DNA from: Conyzicola nivalis_A
Lineage (GTDB): Bacteria; Actinomycetota; Actinomycetes; Actinomycetales; Microbacteriaceae
Direction: 5' to 3'
Length of the DNA: 64,000 nt
Assembly (NCBI RefSeq): GCF_040548875.1
Contig: NZ_JBEPSJ010000002.1
Span: forward strand, 62,001 to 126,000
The translations under genes and the position numbers were made by a program. This document shows, in pieces, positions 8,816-16,875 of this stretch (position 1 is the first letter of the stretch; each line of letters opens with the position of its first letter). The notes beneath the pieces are model-generated. The model did no database searches. It was not told where the DNA came from and saw nothing but the letters and a program-made list of their open reading frames with translations.

Positions 8816-9877
8816 TTACTTAGAGTAGGCGATCAGCTCGGGGTTCTCTTCGTAGACCTCGGCGAGGAGCGAGAGGTCGAAGAGGTCGGATGCCTCGACG
8901 GTGATGCCTGCGGCGGCGAGAGTCTCCACGGTCTGCTGCTGCAGGTCCTCGCTGATGGTGAACAGGCCGTTCTCCTCGGTGTCGTCCGAGACGATGAGCA
9001 GGTTCTGGGCGGCGGAGCCGGCCTTGGCCTTCTCGATGTCAGGCACGGCCTCGGCGCCGTTGAGCTCGAGTGCGAGCTCGGCTGCGGCGTCGGGGTCGTT
9101 GACCGCGTCGGCCCAGCCCTTGATCTCGGCGATCAGGAAGGCCTTGAGCTTCTCGCGGTCTCCGGCGATGGTCTGGTCCGTGACCGTGACCGTCTCGGCG
9201 ACGAAGGGCAGGCCGTTGTCGGCGAACGGCAGGTTCGCGACCTCGTAGCCCTCGGCCGCGACGGAGATGGACTCGTTGGTGAGGTAGGCGACGAAACCGT
9301 CGACGTCGCCGTTGATGAGCACCGACGGGTCGTACTGCACGGGCACGATCTCGAGCGAGTCGGGGTCGATGTCGTTGGCGGCGAGCAGCGCCTCGAACAG
9401 CGAGGTGTTCGACGCCTGCACGCCGATCTTCTTGCCGACCATGTCTTCGGGGGTGAGGATGTTGCCGGCGTCGGCGATGGACAGGATGGTGAAGGGGTTC
9501 TTCTGGAAGGTGGCGCCGATGATCTTGAGCGGGGCCTCCTCGTTGGCGACCACGGTGCCGATCGAGACGGCGTCGCTGAGGGCGACGTCGACCGTTCCGG
9601 AGAGCAGCTCGGCGCTGCCGGTCGACGGGCCCGCGGTCATGGTGACCTCGCCGAGACCGGCGTCGGCGTAGTAGCCCTTGTCGAGGGCGAAGAACTCGCC
9701 GGCGAACTCCTCGTTCTTGATCCAGGAGAGCTGGAGGCTGAGGTCGCCCAGGCTCTCGGCGTCTCCGTCGGCTGCCGGGGTGGCGCTCGAGCAGCCGGCG
9801 AGTGCGAGCACGATGCCCGCCGCGGCGATCGTGACGGCGGCCTTGCGCCGTGGGGAGAAGCTGAAGCGTGCTGACAT
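8816..9877 (-). CDS. NMT1/THI5-type substrate-binding lipoprotein
   Basis: 353 aa from ATG 9877; the reading frame extends further upstream but the leader before 9877 is not signal-like. A positively charged N-terminus, hydrophobic core and lipobox (LAGC) identify a lipoprotein. The mature part opens with LSLQLSWIKNEEFAGEFFALDKGYYADAGL, the classic start of NMT1/THI5 (SsuA/thiamine-pyrimidine-like) binding proteins. First gene of the importer operon. Substrate candidates from the family are thiamine pyrimidine precursors, flavins or sulfonates. I looked for a TPP riboswitch upstream and see none, which argues mildly against thiamine control. Confidence 0.9.
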   Translation of the reverse strand: MSARFSFSPRRKAAVTIAAAGIVLALAGCSSATPAADGDAESLGDLSLQLSWIKNEEFAGEFFALDKGYYADAGLGEVTMTAGPSTGSAELLSGTVDVALSDAVSIGTVVANEEAPLKIIGATFQKNPFTILSIADAGNILTPEDMVGKKIGVQASNTSLFEALLAANDIDPDSLEIVPVQYDPSVLINGDVDGFVAYLTNESISVAAEGYEVANLPFADNGLPFVAETVTVTDQTIAGDREKLKAFLIAEIKGWADAVNDPDAAAELALELNGAEAVPDIEKAKAGSAAQNLLIVSDDTEENGLFTISEDLQQQTVETLAAAGITVEASDLFDLSLLAEVYEENPELIAYSK

Positions 9878-9997
9878 GGGGAATGCCTGTCTCTCGGGGT
9901 GGGGATCGGGGTGAGGATCGCAGCCGACACTACCGAGCGCGCGTTTCGCGTACTTCATGGCAATGTTTCGTGCAGATTAAAGGGGATAACGGTTAAG

Positions 9998-10023
9998 TAT
10001 CGACGGTCGATATCGACGGTCGA
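9998..10023. repeat. two tandem 13-bp copies, each a near-palindrome
   Basis: TATCGACGGTCGA occurs at 9998-10010 and again at 10011-10023. Each copy contains the inverted arms TCGAC/GTCGA around one base. The pair sits between the stop of the GH1 gene (10033) and the promoter region of the importer operon, so it may be a regulator-binding site for the importer or a structure at the end of the GH1 transcript. Confidence 0.6.
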
Positions 10024-10032
10024 TCGCGACGC

Positions 10033-11469
10033 TCAGAGCGTGCGGCCCCCGATGAGGCGCTGCAGCCACGCGAACGAGCGCTTGGGCGTGCGTTTCTGCG
10101 TCTCGAAGTCGACGTGCACGAGCCCGAACCGCTGGGTGAAGCCGGCGGCCCACTCCCAGTTGTCGAGCAGCGACCACACGAAGTAGCCGCGCAGCGTCAC
10201 GCCAGGCGCTCCCGCGAACGCGACGGCGAGGTGCTCGGCGAGGTAGAGCACACGCGCTTCGTCGTCGACCGAGCCGTCGCGCTGCACCACGTCGGGAAAG
10301 CTGGCCCCGCCCTCGGTGATCACGACGGGCGGCAGGGCCTCGCCGTAGCGTTCGGCGAGCTCTGTGAGCGTGACCGCGAGCGAGTCGGGCGCGATCGGCC
10401 AGCCGAAGCCGGTGACGGAGTACTCCCTCATCGGCACGAGCGAGAACGGGAGGCTGCGCGCGGCGGCCGACTCGCCGTCGGGCGTCGAAGCATCCGCGGG
10501 CGCACCCGCTGCGACCCGTGTGGGCATGTAGTAGTTGAGCCCGTAGAAGTCGAGCGGCGCGGCGATGGTCGCCAGGTCGCTGGGCTCGATCTCGCGCAGC
10601 GGCGCGAACAGGTGCTCGAGCTGCTCGGGGATCACGGGATAACGGCCGAGCAGCACCGGGTCGGCGTACACGCGGTTGTGCACGATGTCGAACAGCTCGG
10701 CGAAGAGCGCGTCGTCTTCCCTGTCGCCCGCGGGCTGCACCGGCGAGTGCACGTTGGTGATGCCGATGGCCCCGGTGACGGATGCGGCCCGCAGCGCCTC
10801 GACCGCGAGGCCGTGCCCGAGAAGCTGGTGGTGCGCCGCCGGCAGCGAGTCGAAAAGCAGAGTCGCTCCCGGCGCGTGCACGCCGAGCGCGTACCCGTTG
10901 AGGGTCACGGTCGCCGGCTCGTTGATCGTCACCCAGCTCTCGACGCGGTCGCCGAACGCCTCCCCCGCGAGAAACGAGTACTCGGCGAATCTGTGGGCGG
11001 TGTCGCGCTTCATCCAGCCGCCGGTGTGCTGCAGGGCCTCGGGGGTGTCCCAGTGGAAGAGGGTCGCCATGGGCGAGATGCCGCTCGCGAGCAGCCCGTC
11101 GACGAGCCTGTCGTAGAACGCCACGGCGCTGCGGTTGAGTGTGCCCCTGCCGCCCGGCTGCAGGCGCGACCAGCCGAGCGAGAACCGGTAGGAGTCGATT
11201 CCGAGCTCGCGCATGAGCTTCAGGTCTTCTTCGTAGCGGCGGTAATGGTCGGCGGCGACAGCGGCGTCGGAGCCGTCGGCGATGCGGCCGCGCTGGGCCA
11301 TGAAGGTGTCCCACGTGGAGGGCTCTCGGCCGTCGTCGAGGATCGCGCCCTCGATCTGGAAGGCGCTCGTGGCGACCCCCATGGTGAAGCCGGCGGGCAC
11401 GAGCGCACCGAGTCCTGCCGGGTTGTCGAGCCACTCGCGGCCCGGTCGTCTGCTGGCCGCGGTGCTCAC
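10033..11469 (-). CDS. glycoside hydrolase family 1 beta-glucosidase
   Basis: 478 aa, full length for GH1 retaining beta-glycosidases. The N-terminal signature FTMGVATSAFQIEGA and the acid/base motif TINEP (E184) are present. The nucleophile motif reads VITEGGASFPD, so the usual ITENG is ITEGG; the nucleophilic Glu is kept. No signal peptide, so it is cytoplasmic and acts on imported glucosides. It starts with GTG overlapping the stop of the upstream oxidase gene (GTGA at 11466-11469) and is the last gene of a five-gene operon. Confidence 0.95.
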   Translation of the reverse strand: MSTAASRRPGREWLDNPAGLGALVPAGFTMGVATSAFQIEGAILDDGREPSTWDTFMAQRGRIADGSDAAVAADHYRRYEEDLKLMRELGIDSYRFSLGWSRLQPGGRGTLNRSAVAFYDRLVDGLLASGISPMATLFHWDTPEALQHTGGWMKRDTAHRFAEYSFLAGEAFGDRVESWVTINEPATVTLNGYALGVHAPGATLLFDSLPAAHHQLLGHGLAVEALRAASVTGAIGITNVHSPVQPAGDREDDALFAELFDIVHNRVYADPVLLGRYPVIPEQLEHLFAPLREIEPSDLATIAAPLDFYGLNYYMPTRVAAGAPADASTPDGESAAARSLPFSLVPMREYSVTGFGWPIAPDSLAVTLTELAERYGEALPPVVITEGGASFPDVVQRDGSVDDEARVLYLAEHLAVAFAGAPGVTLRGYFVWSLLDNWEWAAGFTQRFGLVHVDFETQKRTPKRSFAWLQRLIGGRTL

Positions 11470-12794
11470 GCGCCGAGCACGCGCTCGAGGTAGGCGTTGC
11501 CGAACAGCCGTCCGGGATCGAGCCGGTCGCGCACCGCGACGAAGTCGTCGAAGTGCGGGTACGCGCCACGTAGTGATTCCGCGTCGCGGTTGTGCATTTT
11601 GCCCCAGTGCGGGCGTCCGTCGTAGCTGATCATGATCTGCTCAATGGTACGGAAATACTCGGTGGGGTCTTCACGGTAGTAGCGGTGCAGGGCGATGTAC
11701 CCGGTGGCCCGTCCGGACGCCGTCGACAGCCAGAGGTCGTCGGCCGCGGCGGCGCGCACCTCGATGGGGAAGGAGATGCGCCAGCCCTTGGCGTCGATGA
11801 GCGCCCTGATCTCGCGCAGGATCGCGGGCACGGCCTCGAGCGGGACCGCGTACTCCATCTCGCGGAAGCGGGTGCGCCGGGGCGCGACGAACACCTCGTG
11901 CGACAGGTCGGTGTAGGCGCGGTCGCCGACGATACGGGTGGCGAAGCGGTTGATCGGCGGGGTGAGCCTCGGCACGGCGACGCCGAGGTTGAGTTTTGCG
12001 GCGAGCACGGTGTTCGACATGAAGTCGTCCTCCCACCACGACGCGAACCGCGACAGCGGCCGGCGGTCGGCGGTGACGGGCAGTCGGGTGTTGTACTTGC
12101 TCAGCACCGTGTCGGTGTGCGGCCAGACGTAGAACTCGAAGTGGTCGGTGTCGGCGACGCGCTGCGCCCAGGTGTCGACGACGTCGTCGAAGCGCTCGGG
12201 CTTCTCGACGGCCCGCAGCAGGAAGGCGGGCACGCACTCGATGGTCACGTCGACGAGCACGCCGAGCGCGCCGAGACCGAGCCGCGCGGCCGGGAGCAGG
12301 TCGGCGTTCTCGGTCTCGCTGACCCGCAGGATCCCGCCATCCGCGGTCACCAGGGTGACGGCCCTGATCTGGGTGGCGAGGCCGCCGAAGGCGCCGCCGG
12401 TGCCGTGGGTTCCGGTCGAGGTCGCGCCCGCGACGGTCTGCCGGTCGATGTCGCCCATGTTGGCGAGCGCGAGTCCGAAAGGCTCGAGCAGGGCGGGGAG
12501 CTGGTGCAGGTTGGTGCCCGCGGCGAGGGTCACCCGGTTGCCGTCGACGGCGACGACGCCCTCGACAGCGGCGATGTCGAGCTGGATGCCGGTGGTGGCG
12601 GCGATCGCCGTGAAGCTGTGGCCGGCCCCGACCGGTTTGACGGCGAGACCGTTGTCGCGGGCGAATCGCACGACCTCGACGACCTCGTCGACGCTGGACG
12701 GCCGGGCCACGTGCAGGGGTGTCGCCGCCTCGCAGCGCCCCCAGTTCTGCCAGGGTTCGCCGGGGGCGAGCAGCCGGGATCCGGTGAGCGTCAC
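11466..12794 (-). CDS. FAD-dependent sugar-lactone oxidase (D-arabinono-1,4-lactone oxidase family)
   Basis: 442-aa flavoprotein of the aldonolactone/alditol oxidase group. Residues about 25-200 form the FAD-binding (PCMH-type) domain with VGAGHSF (H59 a candidate for covalent FAD attachment) and STGTHGTG. The C-terminal ALO domain ends with RPHWGKMHNRDAESLRGAYP, the conserved active-site region of the family. GTG start overlapping the upstream stop (GTGA at 12791-12794). In the operon it could oxidise a sugar or sugar lactone released by the downstream glucosidase; the true substrate is unknown. Confidence 0.88.
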   Translation of the reverse strand: MTLTGSRLLAPGEPWQNWGRCEAATPLHVARPSSVDEVVEVVRFARDNGLAVKPVGAGHSFTAIAATTGIQLDIAAVEGVVAVDGNRVTLAAGTNLHQLPALLEPFGLALANMGDIDRQTVAGATSTGTHGTGGAFGGLATQIRAVTLVTADGGILRVSETENADLLPAARLGLGALGVLVDVTIECVPAFLLRAVEKPERFDDVVDTWAQRVADTDHFEFYVWPHTDTVLSKYNTRLPVTADRRPLSRFASWWEDDFMSNTVLAAKLNLGVAVPRLTPPINRFATRIVGDRAYTDLSHEVFVAPRRTRFREMEYAVPLEAVPAILREIRALIDAKGWRISFPIEVRAAAADDLWLSTASGRATGYIALHRYYREDPTEYFRTIEQIMISYDGRPHWGKMHNRDAESLRGAYPHFDDFVAVRDRLDPGRLFGNAYLERVLGA

Positions 12795-14029
12795 AGGAAC
12801 GCCCTGCCCTGGCCGCGGTATGTGGGCAGGGTAGCGACCACCGCTCCCCCGTCGACGACGGCGAACGCGTCGAGGTGCTCGCTGATCTCCCCCGCCTTGG
12901 TGTGGCGCAGCCAGACCCGGTCGCCCACGTCGAGCGCCGCCCCGCCGCTGACCGGGGTCTGCACCTCGCCGGCCATCTCGAGCGGCAGCATCTTCAGACC
13001 CTCGGGCCAGACGAGCTTCGGGGTGCGGTCGGCCGCGGTGGGGCCCGAGGCGATCCAGCCGCCGCCGAGCAGCACGGCGACGTCGGGCTGCGGCTTGCGC
13101 ACGACCGAGAGCGCGAACGCCGCGGCCGGAGCGGGGTGGAAGTGGGCGTAGTTGTCGAACAGGTGCGGCCCGAACAGGCCCGAGCCCGCCGCGACCTCGG
13201 TGACCGCCGCCTCGGCGGTGGTCGACTCGATCGAGCCGGTGCCGCCGCCGTTGACGAACTCGAGGTCGGCGATCTCACGGACGGATGCCACGGCTCGACC
13301 GCGGCGATCCGCGAGCTCAGCGGCCGAGCGCCTCTGCACCCACTTGACGGCGGCACCGCGCCCCGGGTTGCCCGCCGGCTGGTTGACGAGCCCGGCGATC
13401 TGCGCCTCGTAGCCCATCATGCCGACGAGGGCGAACCCGGGCCGGGCGACGATGGTCTCGGCCAGTGTGCGCGCCTCGACGACGCTGTGCACGGGCGAGC
13501 GGCGTACGCCGAGGTGGCCGAACAGGCGGGAGTCCCATGAGGCGTCGAGCTCGAGGCACACCCGCACCGTCTCGCGCTGGGCCGGGGCGAGAACCGAATC
13601 GACGAAGTCGAGCTGGGCGACGCTGTCGACCATGATGGTGACGTGCGCGGCGAGCGCGGGCGTGGTGGCGAGCTGCAGCAGGGCGCCGCGGTCGGCGGTC
13701 GGGTAGCCGACCACGACGTCGGTGATCGCCTCGCCGTCGGCGCTCGTCGTGGCCAGCCAGTTCGCCTCGGGAAGGGTGTAGGCGAGCACACCCGCGTAGC
13801 CGGGCAGGGCGAGCACCGCGTCGAGCACGCCGCGCACCCGCACCGACTTGCTCGCGACGCGGATCGGAACGCCGGCCGCCCGGTCGAGCATGTCGAACGC
13901 GTTGTGCGCCAGCGCCTCTAGCGAGATGACGCCGTAGGGCGGGTCGAGGTCGACGGTGGCGTCCTGCAGCCCCGGCCAGTAGGTCGCCGGGTTCTGCCAC
14001 GGACGTTCCGGCCGGCGGACGAGCTCCAC
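12791..14029 (-). CDS. alanine-racemase-fold PLP enzyme (amino acid deaminase/aldolase family)
   Basis: 412 aa. The N-terminal half is an alanine-racemase-type TIM barrel: PPYGVISLEALAHN followed by RVASKSVR, where K61 is the probable PLP lysine. The C-terminal beta domain resembles D-threonine aldolase/D-serine dehydratase proteins. The start is GTG 14029, whose first base is the last base of the MFS stop codon; the frame stays open far upstream, but that part is antisense-like shadow of the MFS gene. Placement between a transporter and a sugar oxidase is odd for amino-acid metabolism and suggests an amino-sugar or aminoacyl-glycoside substrate (inference). Confidence 0.8.
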   Translation of the reverse strand: MELVRRPERPWQNPATYWPGLQDATVDLDPPYGVISLEALAHNAFDMLDRAAGVPIRVASKSVRVRGVLDAVLALPGYAGVLAYTLPEANWLATTSADGEAITDVVVGYPTADRGALLQLATTPALAAHVTIMVDSVAQLDFVDSVLAPAQRETVRVCLELDASWDSRLFGHLGVRRSPVHSVVEARTLAETIVARPGFALVGMMGYEAQIAGLVNQPAGNPGRGAAVKWVQRRSAAELADRRGRAVASVREIADLEFVNGGGTGSIESTTAEAAVTEVAAGSGLFGPHLFDNYAHFHPAPAAAFALSVVRKPQPDVAVLLGGGWIASGPTAADRTPKLVWPEGLKMLPLEMAGEVQTPVSGGAALDVGDRVWLRHTKAGEISEHLDAFAVVDGGAVVATLPTYRGQGRAFL

Positions 14030-15363
14030 TAGGCGACGCTCTTGATCGGGACGATGGCGAGCCCGCCGAGGGCTGCGGCGATGGCCGAGGCGACGAAGAG
14101 ACCGGCGAAACCGGCGCCCGCGCCGGCGAATCCGGCATCCGCGCTCACCGCGACGCCGTTTGTGGCGAGTCCGGCGCAGACCACGACGATGAGCGCCCCG
14201 AGCAGCGGCGCGACTGCCTGCGGCACGGCGGTGGCGATGTTCATGATGCCGAGGTCCTTGCCGCGCGACTGCGCGTCGGGCAACACCTGCGTGGCGAGCG
14301 CTTGGTCGACGGCCATGAAGCTGCCGTAGCCGAGGCCGAGGAGTCCGGCGGCTGCGATCGCGATGGTGAAGTCGGGAACGAAGGCCAGGATCAGGGCCGC
14401 GAGGGCCTGCAGGTAGGCGGCGACGTAGACGAAGACCTTGCGCTTGCCGATGCGGTCGCTCAGCTTGCCGACGCCGAGGGCGGAGGCGATGAAGAAGACC
14501 ATGTAGACCGCGGTGAGCAGCAGCAGGCTGTCTTCGGCGCTCTCGCCGAGGTCGAGCCCGAACATCAGGAAGTAGAGCAGCAGCGTGGTGCCGAGGGCGT
14601 TGCCGAGGTTGACGAGGATGCGGCTGAGCAGCGTCCAGCCGAAGTCGGGGAAGCGACGGGGGCTGATCCAGAACCCGCCGAGCAGCATGGCCCCGGTGAG
14701 CTTGGGGCGGGCGACGTCGGCCGGCAGCACGGCGTCCTTGGTGAACAGCAGGAACGGCAGCACCGCGACGACCTGCAGCACGGCGACGAGCACGTAGCCG
14801 ACGATGGTGGCGAGGGCCAGCTCGGTGACGAGCAGCACGCCGAGGATCGTGCCGACGGCCTGCGGCGCCGAGACCCAGCCGGAGACGAAGCCGCGCTGGT
14901 TCACGGGGACCTGGTCGGAGATGGTGGCGGTGATCGCGGCGGTGAGCACGCAGAAGCCGATGAGGGCGAGCGACCAGAAGACGCCGATGCCGACCATGGT
15001 GGTCTGCAGGCCGAGCAGGATGAGCGATGCGGAGAAGATGACGGTGCCCGCGGCCATCCACGGGCGGCGGCGTCCGAAGCGCGAGACGGTGCGGTCGCTC
15101 AGCGCGCCGCTCAGCGGGAAGGCGACGAGGGCGCACACGCCGGCGATCGCGGAGATGATCCCGAACGCGACGACGTTGTCGAGCCAGGCGGCGGCGTTGA
15201 GCTGTTCTTCGATCTGCTTGGGCAGCAGCAGTTGGATGGGGGTGAGCTGCGCCATCCAGATTCCGAGCCAGGCGGTGGCGAAGAGCGCGATCCAGCCGCC
15301 GGTGACCTTCTTCGTCGGTTCGGAGAAGGCGGCTACGGTTCCTGAATTCTGGGTGGTCGTCAT
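14029..15363 (-). CDS. MFS transporter
   Basis: 444-aa major facilitator with about 12 hydrophobic segments. The motif-A-like loop between helices 2 and 3 is GALSDRTVSRFGRRRPW, and the second half repeats it as LSDRIGKRK. The type resembles the GPH/sugar-oligomer branch, fitting import of the operon's substrate. ATG 15363 overlaps the TetR stop codon by four bases. Substrate not determinable from the sequence. Confidence 0.9.
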   Translation of the reverse strand: MTTTQNSGTVAAFSEPTKKVTGGWIALFATAWLGIWMAQLTPIQLLLPKQIEEQLNAAAWLDNVVAFGIISAIAGVCALVAFPLSGALSDRTVSRFGRRRPWMAAGTVIFSASLILLGLQTTMVGIGVFWSLALIGFCVLTAAITATISDQVPVNQRGFVSGWVSAPQAVGTILGVLLVTELALATIVGYVLVAVLQVVAVLPFLLFTKDAVLPADVARPKLTGAMLLGGFWISPRRFPDFGWTLLSRILVNLGNALGTTLLLYFLMFGLDLGESAEDSLLLLTAVYMVFFIASALGVGKLSDRIGKRKVFVYVAAYLQALAALILAFVPDFTIAIAAAGLLGLGYGSFMAVDQALATQVLPDAQSRGKDLGIMNIATAVPQAVAPLLGALIVVVCAGLATNGVAVSADAGFAGAGAGFAGLFVASAIAAALGGLAIVPIKSVA

Positions 15364-16019
15364 GGGGCGGGCTCCACTGTCTTCGAGGTCGGGTGTTGCA
15401 GAGAAAGCACGTGCGCCGTCGAGTCGACCGGTTGGGCGAGGGAGGCGATGGATGTCGCGGCGAACTCGATCACGCGGCTGGCAGCCGCGGTGTCGCGGTC
15501 GGCGAGCCAGGCGAGGGTGATGCCGTCGGTCAAGGTGACGACCATGCGGGCGACGTCGTCGAGCGGCAGCAGCCAGCGCATGCCGGTGTCGGCGGCGGCT
15601 GTCTCGAGCAGGCCGCTCACGGCGAAGCGGTACCCGGAGTACTGCTCACGCGGCAGACCGGCGAGCTCAGGGGTGCGCAGCGAGTACTGCATCAGCTCGA
15701 ACATGACCTGCTCGTGCCCGGGGTCGGCGGTCACGACCTCGAGAAACGCCTGCAGCCCGTCGCGGATGGCCGTGCGCAGGTCGTTGCCGAAGCGCAGGGT
15801 GGAGAAGGCGGCGATGGTCTGGTTCTCGATCACGTGGCTGATCAGCTCGCGCATCATCTCGTCGCGGCTGGTGAACGCGTAGTGGAAGCTGGCGAGCGAC
15901 ATCTGCGCCTCGGCGACGATGGCCCTCGTCGTGGCCCCGCTCACTCCCTCGGCGGCGATCACCCGGAACGCGGCGTCGAGCAGCGCGGAACGGCGGTCGG
16001 CGGCCGACATGCGCGCCAT
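15360..16019 (-). CDS. TetR family regulator of the MFS/GH1 operon
   Basis: 219 aa. N-terminal TetR domain: RRSALLDAAFRVIAAEGVSGATTRAIVAEAQMSLASFHYAFTSRDEMMRELI (about residues 9-60), followed by an all-helical ligand domain. It is the first gene of the five-gene operon, and each later gene overlaps its predecessor by 1-4 bases. A perfect 7+7 bp inverted repeat 25 bp upstream of its start is the likely operator, giving negative autoregulation of the whole operon by the imported compound (inference). Confidence 0.9.
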   Translation of the reverse strand: MARMSAADRRSALLDAAFRVIAAEGVSGATTRAIVAEAQMSLASFHYAFTSRDEMMRELISHVIENQTIAAFSTLRFGNDLRTAIRDGLQAFLEVVTADPGHEQVMFELMQYSLRTPELAGLPREQYSGYRFAVSGLLETAAADTGMRWLLPLDDVARMVVTLTDGITLAWLADRDTAAASRVIEFAATSIASLAQPVDSTAHVLSLQHPTSKTVEPAP

Positions 16020-16044
16020 GGGACCCCCTCACCGCGAAACGCTG

Positions 16045-16060
16045 TGGGTCAGATGACCCA
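16045..16060. promoter_or_regulatory. probable TetR operator
   Basis: Perfect inverted repeat TGGGTCA-GA-TGACCCA, centred 33 bp upstream of the regulator's start codon at 16019. Position and symmetry fit autoregulation by the TetR protein encoded immediately downstream. Confidence 0.65.
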
Positions 16061-16108
16061 GACACGTGATCAGGATGGCCGAGGGGCTTGCAGCTGTCAA
16101 GCATCCGC

Positions 16109-16127
16109 CCCTCCCCAGAAGGGAGGG
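16109..16127 (-). terminator. hairpin after the DUF7882 gene
   Basis: CCCTCCC (16109-16115) and GGGAGGG (16121-16127) form a 7-bp stem around CAGAA, 5 bp beyond the stop of the minus-strand DUF7882 gene. No clear U-tract follows, as is common in actinobacterial terminators. Confidence 0.55.
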
Positions 16128-16132
16128 TTGTA

Positions 16133-16459
16133 CTAGCTGATGGCGATCTGCGAGGGGTGCGCGGCGTCGCCCTCCTCGTCGGCGACGAAGAGGCCCATCG
16201 CCGAGTTGGCGGAGGCCATCAGCTTCATCAGCCAGTCGTGGTCGATCGCCACCTTCTGCTTGCCCGTGAAGTGGAAGAACATGTTCGCGCTCGGATGCAG
16301 CCAGATGCCGCTGCGTCCGCCTGCGAGACCCTCGTCGTCTTGCCAGGTCATCAGGAACGCCTCCTGCCTGCGCAGTTTCTGCACGATGACGATCTCGAGG
16401 TGCGCGAGCAGCCGGTCGTCGAACTCGACGGTGACGCCGTCGTACTTGAGTGTGCCCAT
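16133..16459 (-). CDS. small DUF7882-type protein
   Basis: 108 aa. The layout (MGTLKYDG start, DDRLLAHLEIVIVQKLRRQEAFLMTW, then GRSGIWLHPSANMFFHF) matches a small protein family widespread in Microbacteriaceae that has at times been mislabelled as ATP-dependent DNA ligase. No catalytic motif is visible and the function is unknown. It stands alone, 73 bp beyond the tRNA-side repeat cluster. Confidence 0.75.
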   Translation of the reverse strand: MGTLKYDGVTVEFDDRLLAHLEIVIVQKLRRQEAFLMTWQDDEGLAGGRSGIWLHPSANMFFHFTGKQKVAIDHDWLMKLMASANSAMGLFVADEEGDAAHPSQIAIS

Positions 16460-16603
16460 GGAGGATCCCTACCCGGTTTGGCGATGCCGCGCGGCAGAGC
16501 CCGCGCGATCGGCAGCGGGCCACGTGGTCTGGGTAGGACGCCGTCGATGCCCAGACTACGCCCGCCGCCCCCGGCCCGGTGCGGCACTCAGGCACTTGCC
16601 GGG

Positions 16604-16652
16604 CAGATGCCGGGGGGATGCCGCGAGCGGATGCCGTGGGCGGATGCCGCGG
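16604..16652. repeat. 13-bp imperfect tandem repeat beside the tRNA gene
   Basis: The core GATGCCG recurs about every 13 bases (GATGCCGCGAGCG, GATGCCGTGGGCG, GATGCCGCGGCCT, plus a shorter first copy) just beyond the 3' end of the tRNA gene. Boundaries are approximate. Confidence 0.55.
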
Positions 16653-16659
16653 CCTGGTG

Positions 16660-16732
16660 TACCCCCGGTCGGACTCGAACCGACACTGGAACGATTTTAA
16701 GTCGCCTGTCTCTGCCATTGGACTACGGGGGC
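16660..16732 (-). tRNA. tRNA with anticodon UAA (Leu UUA), but with a short class I variable loop
   Basis: A 73-nt cloverleaf can be drawn: acceptor GCCCCCG/CGGGGGT (G-U first pair), D arm GTCC/AGAC with one mismatch, anticodon stem GGCGA/TCGTT with loop CTTAAAA, a five-base variable loop CCAGT, T arm GTCGG-TTCGAGT-CCGAC, and discriminator A. CCA is not encoded. The anticodon at the normal position is UAA, reading UUA. Bacterial leucine tRNAs normally carry a long variable arm, so this is either an unusual leucine isoacceptor or a tRNA-like gene. The amino-acid identity is therefore uncertain. Confidence 0.8.
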
Positions 16733-16813
16733 CAGCGCCTTCGAGCCTATAGAACCGGCCGGGCACTCGGGGCCTGCGGGGCGCCCGCGCACGCCGCCGC
16801 GCTGGTTAACGCC

Positions 16814-16847
16814 GACAGCGCGGGCCGCCTGAGCGGTCCGCGCTGTC
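16814..16847 (-). terminator. strong hairpin downstream of ndh
   Basis: GACAGCGCGG (16814-16823) pairs perfectly with CCGCGCTGTC (16838-16847); inside it GCCGC pairs with GCGGT around the loop CTGA. The 15-bp stem lies about 30 bp beyond the stop of the minus-strand ndh gene and is its probable terminator, without a U-tract. Confidence 0.65.
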
Positions 16848-16875
16848 TGGTGTTGCTCGAACAGGTGTGCGCGAG

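Noticed and set aside
9878..10032. TPP riboswitch before the NMT1/THI5-type importer
   Set aside because: I could not find the conserved CTGAGA and ACCTGAT-type blocks of the THI box on the minus strand.
16660..16732. Ochre suppressor tRNA
   Set aside because: Reading UAA as stop would need anticodon UUA; with a seven-base loop CTTAAAA the anticodon is UAA.
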